Shown: piece by piece, positions 32,905-41,809 of the stretch | Layout: every line of letters starts with the position of its first letter | Numbering within the stretch: the stretch's first letter is position 1 | Source of the DNA: GCA-2717185 sp964474755 | GTDB lineage: Bacteria > Pseudomonadota > Alphaproteobacteria > UBA8366 > GCA-2717185 | Assembly (NCBI GenBank): GCA_964474755.1 | Contig: CAYYUG010000004.1 | Span: 1 to 64,000 of the forward strand | Length of the DNA stretch: 64,000 bases | Direction of reading: 5' to 3' | The notes under the pieces: model-generated | Databases searched by the model: none | What the model was told of the DNA's origin: nothing | Seen by the model: only the letters and a program-made list of their open reading frames with translations | Position numbers and translations under genes: made by a program

Positions 32905-35902
32905 TGAGCCGCTCCCCACCAGGATCGAAAAAGACTGGTTCGGTCACGGTCACTTCGATCGTCTCGTCCGGCATAGGCACGTGCAGCGTCTCACCCATGC
33001 GATCTCGACCGCCGTGGATCATTGCCAACCCGATAGACCGGCCGAGGTTCGGACTGTAATAGCTCGAGGTCACGTGGCCGATCATCTCCATCGGTGGTTT
33101 ATTCTTCACGATGGCGACTATTTGCGCGCCTTCGTCCAAAACGATTTTCGGATCGGATGTGAACAGGCCAACCAGCTGTTTGCGATCCGAGCGCGCAGTA
33201 TCCGATCGGCTGAGCGAACGGCGGCCAATGAAATCGCCCTTGGTCCAGTTGACGATCCAATCCATACCAAGATCGATCGGCGTAACCGTGCCATCAGATT
33301 CCTGGCCGGCGATAAAGAAGCCCTTCTCAGCCCGCAGTACATGCATTGCCTCCGTACCGTAGGGCGTGATGTCATGCGGTTTGCCTGCCATCATCAACGC
33401 ATCCCAAAGAGCGCGGCCATAGCGCGACGGCACGTTGATCTCGAACCCAACCTCACCGGTGAAACTGACCCGCAGTACCCGCGCAGAGATCCCCGCGACC
33501 ATTCCTCCCTGCATCGACATGTGCCGGAAGCTCTGCGGGTCGAGCATCATGTCCGGCGCTAGTTCGGCCAACAACTGGCGCGCCTTCGGGCCGCAGATAC
33601 TAATCGTCGCAAACTGCTCGGTTACAGAGGTACAAAATACTTCGAGGCTCGGCCATTCAGTCTGAAGCCATTCCTCCAGCCACGACAAAACGCTACCGGC
33701 GTTGCCGGTCGTCGTTGTCATCAAGAAATGTTTCTCGCCGAGCCGTGTAGTGACCCCATCGTCCATGACCATGCCATCATCGCCCAACATGATGCCATAG
33801 CGGCAGCGGCCGACGCCTAGCTTCTTCCAGCCATTCGTGTAAACCCGGTTGAGGAATTCCGCCGCATCGGCGCCGCTGATGTCGATTTTACCTAGGGTCG
33901 AGTAGTCCAGGATCCCGACACCTTCGCGCGCCGCCTTAACCTCACGGTCGACGGCCTGGCGCATCGTCTCCTCGCCACGTGGGTAATACCAAGCGCGCTT
34001 CCATTGGCCCACATCCTCAAATTTTGCACCCTGTTCCACATGCCAATCATGCATAGGGGTGCGCCGCACAGGATCAAAAAAGTTGCGGACATGGCTGCCG
34101 GTGATCGCGCCGAAGGTCACCGGCGTATAGGGCGCACGGAAGGTGGTAACACCGACCGCCGGAATTTCCACCCCTAACCTCTGCGCCACGATAGCCAAGG
34201 CGTTGATATTTCCGGTCTTGCCTTGGTCGGTGCCCATGCCAGTAGTGGTGTAACGTTTAACGTGCTCGATTGAGTGGTAACCTTCGCGCACTGCCAAATC
34301 GAGATCTTTCGCCGTTACGTCGTTCTGGAAGTCGACGAACATGCGGGCCCCCTTACGGTCGGACGGTGAGCGCCATACAGGTTGTGCCTGTCCTACGGCG
34401 GGCTCCCGGACCGCCGGGATATCGCCGCTAGTGCATTTAAAACCTGCATCAATCGCCGCGGTGCGGCCTGCTTCCATACCGGCCGAAAGGCACTCCAAAA
34501 GTGTCACTGCGCCGTCGCATGCCCCGACGGCACGGACCGCTTGCACCGCGTTACCCGGCCGGAATGTACCATCACGTTCGTCGAAAGTTAGCTCACCGCG
34601 AGATTGAGAGAACAGATGCACTGCGGGGCTCCATCCCCCGGACATCGCAATGCCGTCGCATTTCAACCTACGGGTGTCGCCTGAAACGCCGTCACCAGCC
34701 TCGTTCAACTGCATCACCGTAACAGCCGAGACCCTAAGCCGCCCCTTAGTGCCAACAATCGTGTGCCCCTGCATCACCGGAATGCCCGCTTCACGCGCCA
34801 GTCGGGGCCACTCGCCGTCGACCTGCCTACGCAGATCCACCACCGCTTCGACCGCGACCTTGGCTGCCACCATGTCGATTGCCGCAGCATAGGCGCTATC
34901 ATTGTTAGTAAACACGACGATGCGTGACCCGGGTGCAACCCCAAAACGGTTCACGAAGCTGCGCGCCGCGCCGGCCAGCATGATGCCCGGACGGTCATTC
35001 TCAGCGAAGACCAGCGCCCGCTCGATAGCGCCGGTCGCTAGGATGACCCGCTTAGCACGGACCTTCCACAAGCGTTGACGGAGCGATCCTTCAGAACTAG
35101 AGATATGATCGCCAACCCGCTCTACTAAACCGACGAAATTGTCAGCGTAATAGCCGAATGCCGTGGTTCGTGGCAGTACCGTCACCTCATCCATACCGGC
35201 CAGCGTCGCTTTGGTTGCTGCCAACCAATCTGTCGGCGCACCATTGCCAATATGGATATGACGTCCCGTTTCAGAAAGCAGGGTCCCACCAAATTCTGGC
35301 TGTTCGTCAGCGAGGATAACCCGTGCCCCAGCAGCTCCAGCAGTCTGCGCTGCGGCCAGTCCGGCGGGTCCCGCACCAATCACCAGTACATCGCAATGAA
35401 CGTGCCGATGTTCGTACCGGTCCGGATCGCAATCCTCCGGAGCTCGGCCGAGGCCCGCCGCCTTGCGGATGTGTTTCTCATAGAACATCCAGAGCCGCGC
35501 CGGTCGCATAAAGGTCTTGTAGTAGAAACCAGCTGGCAAAAGCGCTGAAAACCGATCGTTGATGCCGCGCAGGTCGAACCGTAGGCTTGGCCAACAATTC
35601 TGGCTGTTAGCGCGCAGTCCCTCGAATAGCTCCACCGTTGTAGCCCGCATGTTCGGATCGGTTCGTGCCCCGGAGCCAAGCTGGACCAGTGCGTTCGGCT
35701 CCTCCGAGCCGCTGCCGAGGATACCGCGTGGACGATGATATTTGAAACTGCGACCGACCAGATGGACGCCATTGGCAAGCAGGGCCGAGGCGAGCGTGTC
35801 ACCCTTATAACCAAAATAACGGCGACCGTTAAAGCTGAATTTGATCTCGACGGCGCGGTCGACGCGGCCCCCGCAGGATAGCCGAAAGCATTGCCGCCTC
35901 AC
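32897..35902 (-). CDS. soxA: Sarcosine oxidase alpha subunit
   Basis: A 1001-residue SoxA, the NAD- and tetrahydrofolate-binding subunit that passes the methyl carbon of sarcosine to folate as methylene-THF. In order: an N-terminal ferredoxin-like domain (LASALLANGVHLVGRSFKYHRPRG), a pyridine-nucleotide reductase domain with VIGAGPAGLAAAQ near residue 175, then a glycine-cleavage T-protein-like domain from about 620 (REGVGILDYSTLGKIDISG) to the end. The length is exactly typical. It starts with GTG in a 4-base GTGA overlap with soxD. The catalytic oxidation happens on SoxB. All domains are intact. Confidence 0.96.
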   Translation of the reverse strand: MRRQCFRLSCGGRVDRAVEIKFSFNGRRYFGYKGDTLASALLANGVHLVGRSFKYHRPRGILGSGSEEPNALVQLGSGARTDPNMRATTVELFEGLRANSQNCWPSLRFDLRGINDRFSALLPAGFYYKTFMRPARLWMFYEKHIRKAAGLGRAPEDCDPDRYEHRHVHCDVLVIGAGPAGLAAAQTAGAAGARVILADEQPEFGGTLLSETGRHIHIGNGAPTDWLAATKATLAGMDEVTVLPRTTAFGYYADNFVGLVERVGDHISSSEGSLRQRLWKVRAKRVILATGAIERALVFAENDRPGIMLAGAARSFVNRFGVAPGSRIVVFTNNDSAYAAAIDMVAAKVAVEAVVDLRRQVDGEWPRLAREAGIPVMQGHTIVGTKGRLRVSAVTVMQLNEAGDGVSGDTRRLKCDGIAMSGGWSPAVHLFSQSRGELTFDERDGTFRPGNAVQAVRAVGACDGAVTLLECLSAGMEAGRTAAIDAGFKCTSGDIPAVREPAVGQAQPVWRSPSDRKGARMFVDFQNDVTAKDLDLAVREGYHSIEHVKRYTTTGMGTDQGKTGNINALAIVAQRLGVEIPAVGVTTFRAPYTPVTFGAITGSHVRNFFDPVRRTPMHDWHVEQGAKFEDVGQWKRAWYYPRGEETMRQAVDREVKAAREGVGILDYSTLGKIDISGADAAEFLNRVYTNGWKKLGVGRCRYGIMLGDDGMVMDDGVTTRLGEKHFLMTTTTGNAGSVLSWLEEWLQTEWPSLEVFCTSVTEQFATISICGPKARQLLAELAPDMMLDPQSFRHMSMQGGMVAGISARVLRVSFTGEVGFEINVPSRYGRALWDALMMAGKPHDITPYGTEAMHVLRAEKGFFIAGQESDGTVTPIDLGMDWIVNWTKGDFIGRRSLSRSDTARSDRKQLVGLFTSDPKIVLDEGAQIVAIVKNKPPMEMIGHVTSSYYSPNLGRSIGLAMIHGGRDRMGETLHVPMPDETIEVTVTEPVFFDPGGERLNG

Positions 35903-36189
35903 GATGTGTGCCCCGGAATGTCAGGCGGTGCTTCGTCCATCAGATAGACGGCAAGGATCTGGTCGCTGACAGTATCGCGCACGACATTAAACCATTTTCG
36001 GCAACCGTGCGCATGGCTCCAGCGCTCGTAATAGAGACCCTTCGGGTTTTGCCGCATGAACAGATAGTCGGCCCATGCCGCGTCGTCGATCGTATCTGCA
36101 CCCGCCGGCCGAGTGATATGAGCCTCGCCGCCGCAATAAAATTCATGGACATCGCGCTCGCCGCACCAAGGGCAGGGGATCAGCAGCAT
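35899..36189 (-). CDS. soxD: Sarcosine oxidase delta subunit
   Basis: A 96-residue SoxD, the zinc-binding subunit of heterotetrameric sarcosine oxidase. The N-terminal zinc site reads CPWCGERDVHEFYCGGEAH, with three cysteines and histidines available as ligands. FMRQNPKGLYYERWSHAHGCRKWFNVVRDT is the family signature in the second half. It lies between soxB and soxA, 12 bp after soxB and overlapping soxA by 4 bases, the conserved order. It has no independent catalytic role and helps assemble the tetramer. Confidence 0.95.
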   Translation of the reverse strand: MLLIPCPWCGERDVHEFYCGGEAHITRPAGADTIDDAAWADYLFMRQNPKGLYYERWSHAHGCRKWFNVVRDTVSDQILAVYLMDEAPPDIPGHTS

Positions 36190-36201
36190 GAGCCAGAATT
36201 C

Positions 36202-37452
36202 CTAATGCGCTACCGCCGCAGCGCCATGCTCGTCGACCAGAGCGCCGGTCGTGAAACGATCAAGCGAAAACGGTGCGTTTAGCGCATGCGGTTCGCCGCG
36301 TGCGATGGTGTGGGCGAAGACATTGCCAGAGCCAGGGGTCGCTTTGAAGCCACCGGTGCCCCAGCCGCAGTTGAAATACAGCCCCTCGACCGGAGTTTTG
36401 CCTATGATCGGGCTGGCGTCCGGGCAGACATCGACGATGCCGCCCCATTGCCGCAACATCCGCATACGGCTGAACATTGGGAATAATTCTACAACTGCGT
36501 GCAATGTGTCCTCGATTACATCAAACCCGCCGCGCTGCGAATAGGAAACATAGCTGTCGATGCCTGCACCGATGACAAGCTCGCCCTTGTCAGACTGGCT
36601 GATATAGGCGTGCACCGTGTTCGACATAACCACGCAATGCAGCACCGGTTTCACCGGTTCCGAGACCAGCGCCTGCAGCGGGTGACTTTCGATGGGTAGA
36701 CGAAAACCAGCCATGTTGGCCAATACACTGCAATTGCCGGCGACCACGACACCGACCTTCTTCGCCTTGATTGTCCCGCGATTGGTCTCCAGCCCTTCTA
36801 CTGCTTCTCCATTTCGCAAAATCCCCGTCACTTCACAGTTTTGAATGATATCGACGCCTAACGCATCCGCCGCGCGCGCAAATCCCCAAGCCACCGCATC
36901 GTGCCGGGCAACGCCGCCACGACGCTGCAACGACGCGCCCAACACCGGGTAGCGCAAATTCGGCGAAATATCGATTAGTGGGCAAAATTCGCTGACGCCA
37001 TCGGCATTAAGAATTTCGGAATCGATGCCGTTCAGCCGGTTGGCGTTCACCCGGCGCGACAGCTCGCGCAAATCGTGCAGATTATGTGCGAGGTTCAAAA
37101 CACCTCGCTGAGAGAACATAACGTTGAAGTTCAGCTTCTGGGATAGTCCCTCCCAAAGCTTTAGCGAATGTTCGTAAAGTCCTGCGCTTTCATCCCACAA
37201 GTAATTGGAACGAACGATAGTCGTGTTTCGCCCGGTGTTACCTCCACCTAGCCAGCCCTTCTCGACGACAGCAACATTGGTGATCTTGTGCTCCTTGGCA
37301 AGGTAATAGGCCGTCGCCAGCCCATGTCCGCCGCCGCCGACTATGACCACGTCGTATTCTGGCTTCGGCTCTGGACTGCGCCATGCCTCGCGCCAATTTT
37401 CATGGCGCGACAGAGCGTTCCGGGCAAGCGAGAAGATAGAGTATTTCTGCAA
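36202..37452 (-). CDS. soxB: Sarcosine oxidase beta subunit
   Basis: A 416-residue SoxB, the catalytic flavoprotein that oxidises sarcosine (N-methylglycine) to glycine. The Rossmann motif VIVGGGGHGLATAYYL lies near residue 37. The RHDAVAWGFARAAD segment near residue 180 carries the histidine that binds FMN covalently in characterised enzymes. GWGTGGFKATPGSG near the end is the substrate-site loop. The start is TTG with GAGGTAAAA upstream; the N-terminal MQKYSIFSLARNAL matches the family exactly and supports it. As first gene of soxBDAG it probably carries the operon promoter in the 150 bp before the divergent MDR gene. Confidence 0.96.
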   Translation of the reverse strand: MQKYSIFSLARNALSRHENWREAWRSPEPKPEYDVVIVGGGGHGLATAYYLAKEHKITNVAVVEKGWLGGGNTGRNTTIVRSNYLWDESAGLYEHSLKLWEGLSQKLNFNVMFSQRGVLNLAHNLHDLRELSRRVNANRLNGIDSEILNADGVSEFCPLIDISPNLRYPVLGASLQRRGGVARHDAVAWGFARAADALGVDIIQNCEVTGILRNGEAVEGLETNRGTIKAKKVGVVVAGNCSVLANMAGFRLPIESHPLQALVSEPVKPVLHCVVMSNTVHAYISQSDKGELVIGAGIDSYVSYSQRGGFDVIEDTLHAVVELFPMFSRMRMLRQWGGIVDVCPDASPIIGKTPVEGLYFNCGWGTGGFKATPGSGNVFAHTIARGEPHALNAPFSLDRFTTGALVDEHGAAAVAH

Positions 37453-37603
37453 AGCGATTTTACCTCATCTACCAGATCGTTATATCGTCGGTCTGCTAAC
37501 AAGGGAATGCGAAATGAATGGACCAAACCGAATCCATAGTAATCGGCGATTTAGATAGCTGGTGTGGGCTGCAGTCGATCAACTGTCTGCCAAGAACCTC
37601 ATC

Positions 37604-38527
37604 ATGAAAGCGGCCTATATCGAAGCACAAGGCAGTCCGGAAGTTTTGCAGTATGGAAACGTCCTGGATCCAATCGAGAGCCTGGGCAAAGCGGTTGTCG
37701 ACATTCATGCCGCCAGCGTCAATGCTGCCGATTGGAAGGTACGATCCGGTGCAATCGGCCCAATCAAAAATTTTCCCTATATTTTAGGGCGCGACTTTTC
37801 CGGCGTCGTCCGGACCATTGGCGACGATGTCTTGGACGTGGCCGTTGGCGACGAAGTCTTCGGAGTTTGCGAAATCGGTCAGGAAGGTGCCTACGCTGAG
37901 AAGATCGCAATTAAATCGTCGATTTTGGCATCCAAGCCGAAAAATCTTAGCCACCTCGAAGCCGCCGCCTTGGCGGCCACTGGCCTGACGGCACTGATCT
38001 CCATAGAGGACACGATCAAGCTCGTAGCCGGAGAGACAATACTGATCCAGGGCGGCGCTGGCGGTGTCGCGGGGTTGGCTATTCAATTAGCAAAGCAGAT
38101 TGGCGCTTACGTCATCACGACCGCAAGCGCGACGAACCACGACTACCTCCGCGATCTCGGCGCCGATGAATGTATCGACTACACAACACAAGAATTCACC
38201 GAACGGGTCTCTGGCTGTGACGCGGTGTTTGAGACCGTTGGCGGGGAGGTCGCAATGCGCTCCTTCGAGGTTCTAAGGCCTGGCGGCCGGATCGCTTTTA
38301 TCGCTTCAGGACCGATTGCACCAAATCCACTGCGTGACGACATAACAGCACTGAGACCCACCGTTAATCGGGACCGTATACATTTGGATCGCATCGTCGA
38401 TCTCTTTTCGACAGGTGCGATCCGAACGCCTGAAATCAGCACATTTCATCTGCAGGAAGCCGCCAAAGCTCATCGCATAAGCGAATCCCGTCACGCTCGC
38501 GGCAAGCTTGTCTTCAAAGTTCGCTAA
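37604..38527 (+). CDS. Zinc-independent MDR-family quinone oxidoreductase / alcohol dehydrogenase-like
   Basis: A 307-residue medium-chain dehydrogenase/reductase of the quinone oxidoreductase type. The N-terminal GroES-like domain has GRDFSGVVRTIGDDV. The nucleotide domain has the IQGGAGGVAGLAIQLAKQ loop. There are no structural or catalytic zinc cysteine clusters, which fits NADPH-quinone or enone reductases. The ATG at 37604 starts the conserved MKAAYIEAQGSPEVL; a GTG 42 bases upstream is less likely. It is divergent from soxB and convergent with the DUF1116 gene, whose stop it overlaps by 3 bases. Its physiological substrate is unknown. Confidence 0.87.
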   Translation: MKAAYIEAQGSPEVLQYGNVLDPIESLGKAVVDIHAASVNAADWKVRSGAIGPIKNFPYILGRDFSGVVRTIGDDVLDVAVGDEVFGVCEIGQEGAYAEKIAIKSSILASKPKNLSHLEAAALAATGLTALISIEDTIKLVAGETILIQGGAGGVAGLAIQLAKQIGAYVITTASATNHDYLRDLGADECIDYTTQEFTERVSGCDAVFETVGGEVAMRSFEVLRPGGRIAFIASGPIAPNPLRDDITALRPTVNRDRIHLDRIVDLFSTGAIRTPEISTFHLQEAAKAHRISESRHARGKLVFKVR

Positions 38528-39723
38528 CTCGCATCCAGCGCCGCACAGGCTGCCTCGAAAGGTGCCAAAGGCGGTCGATATAGCCCAGCGCCAAGACCGC
38601 CATCGACACCGTTTTTTTCAACCAGACCGAGTTCGACGACTGGTACATTTCCCGTTTCAATGACAGCCCGCGCAGAAAGGCCAGCTCGGGCGCCAGATTT
38701 TGGGAAATCGGGATGAACACCCATCAGAAGCTTCTCCGGCAGGGCGTAAATGTCGTCGTCGTAGAAACCACTGTGCAACAATTGCATCTCGGGGCAATAA
38801 GACAACGCCATCGCACCGAGACCGAAACCTTCCGCCAATGCGCTGTCGCCGTAGGCGCCGGTGCAGCTCTCGAGCGTGTGCGGCTCACGCACGTTGCCCC
38901 GCGGGACATCGGCTTGTGCAGTAAACCAGCGACCTGGTAATCCGCTCACTTGTAGGCCGAACTGCATGCCATTACCACCGATGGCCGTCACCAAAGCGCT
39001 ACCTTCAACCCCCATCGCAGCGGATAAAGCGCACCGCGCAGCAGCCATCCAGAAATTAAGATGGAAAATTGGCCACTCAGCAATGAAGTTGCCAACTTCT
39101 GACAATTCAAAAGTTGCCGGGAGCCGGTTTCGGAGAATGTCGACCAGAATTTTGTGTGCTTCGAGATGCCTAAGGTGCGCGTCATCGCCCCGGATCAGGG
39201 CTTCGTCAACGATTGGTGGCCAAACAACCGGCGTCACCGTTGCTGGCACGATGGCTGGCGCTACCTTCTCATTCAGGAAATGCAGGAGATCGACTGCCTC
39301 TTGCGATTTGCGGCCGTAACGCGCAGCTGGCGCACCGCCGGTACCACCGCCATTGAACGGCGCATAGGCAGGTTTTCCCAATCCGTTTAAATCAGACAGC
39401 TCGAGTACCTGCATGGAGGCAGACACGACAGCTGCCAGCGGCGTCACGACATTGCGATCCTGCGCCGGCTCGAATTGCACGCCGCCGGATGCTATTAGCG
39501 CATCGGCTTCGCTGAGATTGTCAGCCCAACCTTCAAAAACACAAGCTACAGCCGCCGAATTCAAGGTAGGGGTGACGTGACCGCTAACTGCGGGTGGACC
39601 ACTATGCAACAAAACATGACTTTCGAGACCCGCCGCCTCACCCGCACTCGTGACGCCACTCCAAGCCGGTTTCGCAGAGAAAAATCGTTCCAGCGCTTCC
39701 TGGTCGGCAGCATGCAGTCCCAT
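38524..39723 (-). CDS. DUF1116 (AllG/YlbE-like) protein without its usual partners
   Basis: A 399-residue DUF1116 protein. It aligns along its length with E. coli AllG (YlbE): LLHSGPP near the start, a VFEGWADN segment, NVVTPLAAVVSASMQVLEL, GDDAHLRH, FHLNFWMAAARCAL, GLPGRWFTAQADVP and GDSALAEGFGLGAMAL. AllG works with AllF (FdrA) and AllH as oxamate carbamoyltransferase, releasing carbamoyl phosphate. Here neither FdrA nor AllH, nor a carbamate kinase, is present. The protein is also shorter than AllG. It lies 3 bp after a CitE-like lyase gene, so the two are probably one operon. The function is unknown; a transferase-like reaction is possible. Confidence 0.82.
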   Translation of the reverse strand: MGLHAADQEALERFFSAKPAWSGVTSAGEAAGLESHVLLHSGPPAVSGHVTPTLNSAAVACVFEGWADNLSEADALIASGGVQFEPAQDRNVVTPLAAVVSASMQVLELSDLNGLGKPAYAPFNGGGTGGAPAARYGRKSQEAVDLLHFLNEKVAPAIVPATVTPVVWPPIVDEALIRGDDAHLRHLEAHKILVDILRNRLPATFELSEVGNFIAEWPIFHLNFWMAAARCALSAAMGVEGSALVTAIGGNGMQFGLQVSGLPGRWFTAQADVPRGNVREPHTLESCTGAYGDSALAEGFGLGAMALSYCPEMQLLHSGFYDDDIYALPEKLLMGVHPDFPKSGARAGLSARAVIETGNVPVVELGLVEKNGVDGGLGAGLYRPPLAPFEAACAALDAS

Positions 39724-39726
39724 CGT

Positions 39727-40605
39727 CTATCCCGCCTCCTGATCTCGGATCGCCTGCGCCGCCTCTAGAACACGCTGCGCCTTGTAGACAATCGGATAAT
39801 CGATGAAATAGCCGTCGAGTTGGATCGAAGAAGAGCCCGCCTTCTCTGCCTCGTCGAATGCGGCAATGACTTTCTCGGCGTGATCAATTTCCGCTGCCGA
39901 AGGACTATAAACCTCGTTCACGGTGGCAACCTGCGGCGGATAGATGCACATCTTGCCCTGAAACCCCATCTGTTTTGCGCGCTCCGAAGAGGCCCGCATA
40001 CCTTCTAAATCCTTGATGTGGATCCAAACCGTGTCGACTGGCGGCTCTAGGTCTGCGGCACGCGACGCCAATACCATGCGGGAACGTGCATCGTCCAAAT
40101 TCACCTCGTCCAAGGTCCAATCCATGTTCATATCGTGGGTGTAGTCGCCAGCACCAAACGCCATACGGCGCATACGACTGTCGCACCCAGCGATGTCCGG
40201 CAGCGCGGCAATCCCTTTCCCCGTCTCTAAAATTGGCATGATATCGATCTTACCTACATCCAGACCACGCTCACGCTCCAGATTACTGACCATCCAGTCG
40301 ACCGCCAGCATTTGTGCTGGGTTCTCGACCATCGGCAGAACAATCCCATCCAGTGCTGGCCCAACAATGGCGTCGATATCGCCGAAACAGAATTCGGTCT
40401 CAAAGGAATTGATCCGAACATAGCCAAGATTGCGGCGTGGTTGCTTTAGCGCAGCGACGACGTCTTTCCGGGTCGCGACTTTCTCGTCGTTCGCAACGGC
40501 GTCTTCCAAATCAAGAATGACGGCGTCGGAGCCGACATCAAACACCTTTTCCACCTTACGCGGGTGGTTGCCCGGCGCGAAAAGAAAGCTGCGATATACA
40601 CCCAT
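39727..40605 (-). CDS. CitE-like CoA-ester lyase (HpcH/HpaI family)
   Basis: A 292-residue beta-barrel lyase of the citrate-lyase-beta / malyl-CoA / citramalyl-CoA lyase group. RSFLFAPGNHPRKVEK opens the protein, followed by LDLEDAV and RINSFETEFCFGDID with the catalytic arginine. LPMVENPAQ and ILETGKG lie on later strands, and FGAGDYTHDMNMDWT gives metal-binding acids. The ATG at 40605 with GGGGAAG upstream is chosen because family proteins begin there; the longer upstream frame is not family-like. It is single-subunit without citrate lyase alpha or gamma, so it probably cleaves a 3-hydroxyacyl-CoA. It is paired with the DUF1116 gene. Confidence 0.88.
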   Translation of the reverse strand: MGVYRSFLFAPGNHPRKVEKVFDVGSDAVILDLEDAVANDEKVATRKDVVAALKQPRRNLGYVRINSFETEFCFGDIDAIVGPALDGIVLPMVENPAQMLAVDWMVSNLERERGLDVGKIDIMPILETGKGIAALPDIAGCDSRMRRMAFGAGDYTHDMNMDWTLDEVNLDDARSRMVLASRAADLEPPVDTVWIHIKDLEGMRASSERAKQMGFQGKMCIYPPQVATVNEVYSPSAAEIDHAEKVIAAFDEAEKAGSSSIQLDGYFIDYPIVYKAQRVLEAAQAIRDQEAG

Positions 40606-40701
40606 AAAGTCTTCCCCGTATCTGGTTCTTGTTGGATATTGATACTGCGGCGCGGCGGCGCCTGTGGCAAACTTTAGCGCAGATAACGGGAGGAAGAAGC
40701 G

Positions 40702-41088
40702 ATGCAGACCTATCACGGCAGTTGTCATTGCGGTGCAGTAACCTTCGAGGTCGATGCAGATCTGTCCAGGCTCGGCGACTGCAACTGTTCGATCTGCACC
40801 AAAAAAGGATCCGTTCACCATCGGGTGCCGGAGAACCGTTTTCGGCTTCTATCCGGCGCCGAAGCGCTAAAAGCGTATCAATTCAACAAAAAGATCGCGA
40901 GCCACTTCTTCTGTCAGAATTGCGGCATTCACACTTATTCACACCCGCGCACCGCACCGGAAATGTTCAATGTCAATGTCCGCTGCCTCGACAATTTTGA
41001 CCTACGTGGGGCAGAATTCAGGATGGGAACCTTCGACGGGCAAAACTGGGAGGCAGCATTCGAGGCAATGCAGCAGAACAAACGCTAG
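40702..41088 (+). CDS. GFA/CENP-V family zinc protein
   Basis: A 128-residue protein of the glutathione-dependent formaldehyde-activating (GFA/CENP-V) family. The two zinc sites are built from Cys8, Cys10, Cys27, Cys29, Cys32, Cys71 and Cys74 (CHC, CNCSIC and FFCQNC). A GGGAGGAAG site precedes the ATG. It is divergent from the CitE-like gene by about 95 bp. Formaldehyde-glutathione chemistry has been claimed for one member only, so the function here is open. Sarcosine oxidase a few kb away can release formaldehyde, which makes such a role conceivable. Confidence 0.88.
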   Translation: MQTYHGSCHCGAVTFEVDADLSRLGDCNCSICTKKGSVHHRVPENRFRLLSGAEALKAYQFNKKIASHFFCQNCGIHTYSHPRTAPEMFNVNVRCLDNFDLRGAEFRMGTFDGQNWEAAFEAMQQNKR

Positions 41089-41278
41089 CTGCTTGCGCCC
41101 TAGACACGTCCAGTTCCATCGGATAGGTGAACTGCCACACTCCAAAAATTTTGCAAAGTGCCCGCTTCGTAAGCAGCAACGAGCCCATTGGAAAGTTGGG
41201 GGTGAAAATACCGCTCAACAACTCATCAGAATTTTTTCTAATACCGGAGCAATGGCTTTTTCACGATATACACCCGCT

Positions 41279-41716
41279 CTATAATTCGTGTTCGATCGCA
41301 TTGAGCAACCCATCGAGACCAAGCAAATATGAAGAAATGCCCAAACCGGTAACAACGCCGTTCGCCACCTCCGCCAGGACTGATCGCGTACCCCGGCGCT
41401 CGATGTTAGTCATATGCACCTCCACATAGGGCAACGAAACCGCTTTTATGCAATCGCGTAACGCAAACCCTGCATAGGTGAAGCCGGCTGGGTTCATCAA
41501 CAACCCATCCACACCCTCTTTTACCGCTTGATAGATGCGCGCAATCGCCTCGCCCTCGATGTTTGCGTAGAAAATATCCAGCGTAATACCAGCCGATGCC
41601 GCTCTCGCACGCATTATAGCATCCAGTTCGTTAGCTGTGGTGGTGCCGTAAAGTTCCGGCTCGCGCTGACCTAGCCAGACCATATTCGCGCCCTGCAACA
41701 GCAATATCTTCGTCAT
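41279..41716 (-). CDS. Divergent type II 3-dehydroquinate dehydratase-like protein
   Basis: A 145-residue protein with the flavodoxin-like type II dehydroquinase fold. Conserved are the Arg and catalytic Tyr of the lid loop (GQREPELYGTTT), the Asn of the NPAGF loop and the catalytic His of EVHMTN. Altered are the THTS segment, here TYAG, and the substrate-carboxylate HARE segment after the histidine, here ERRG. The fold and catalytic base pair are kept but the substrate pocket differs, so it may dehydrate a related compound. The ATG at 41716 with GGGGGAG upstream is chosen over a TTG at 41728. It is divergent from the acyl-CoA ligase operon rather than near aro genes. Confidence 0.78.
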   Translation of the reverse strand: MTKILLLQGANMVWLGQREPELYGTTTANELDAIMRARAASAGITLDIFYANIEGEAIARIYQAVKEGVDGLLMNPAGFTYAGFALRDCIKAVSLPYVEVHMTNIERRGTRSVLAEVANGVVTGLGISSYLLGLDGLLNAIEHEL

Positions 41717-41809
41717 GAGCTCCCCCAATCAAGTTTCCCCGGGTGGACAAACCGTCCGCCAACATGGTGGGATTACACCACAATAACCGTATTGCGGGAG
41801 CAGACAAAG

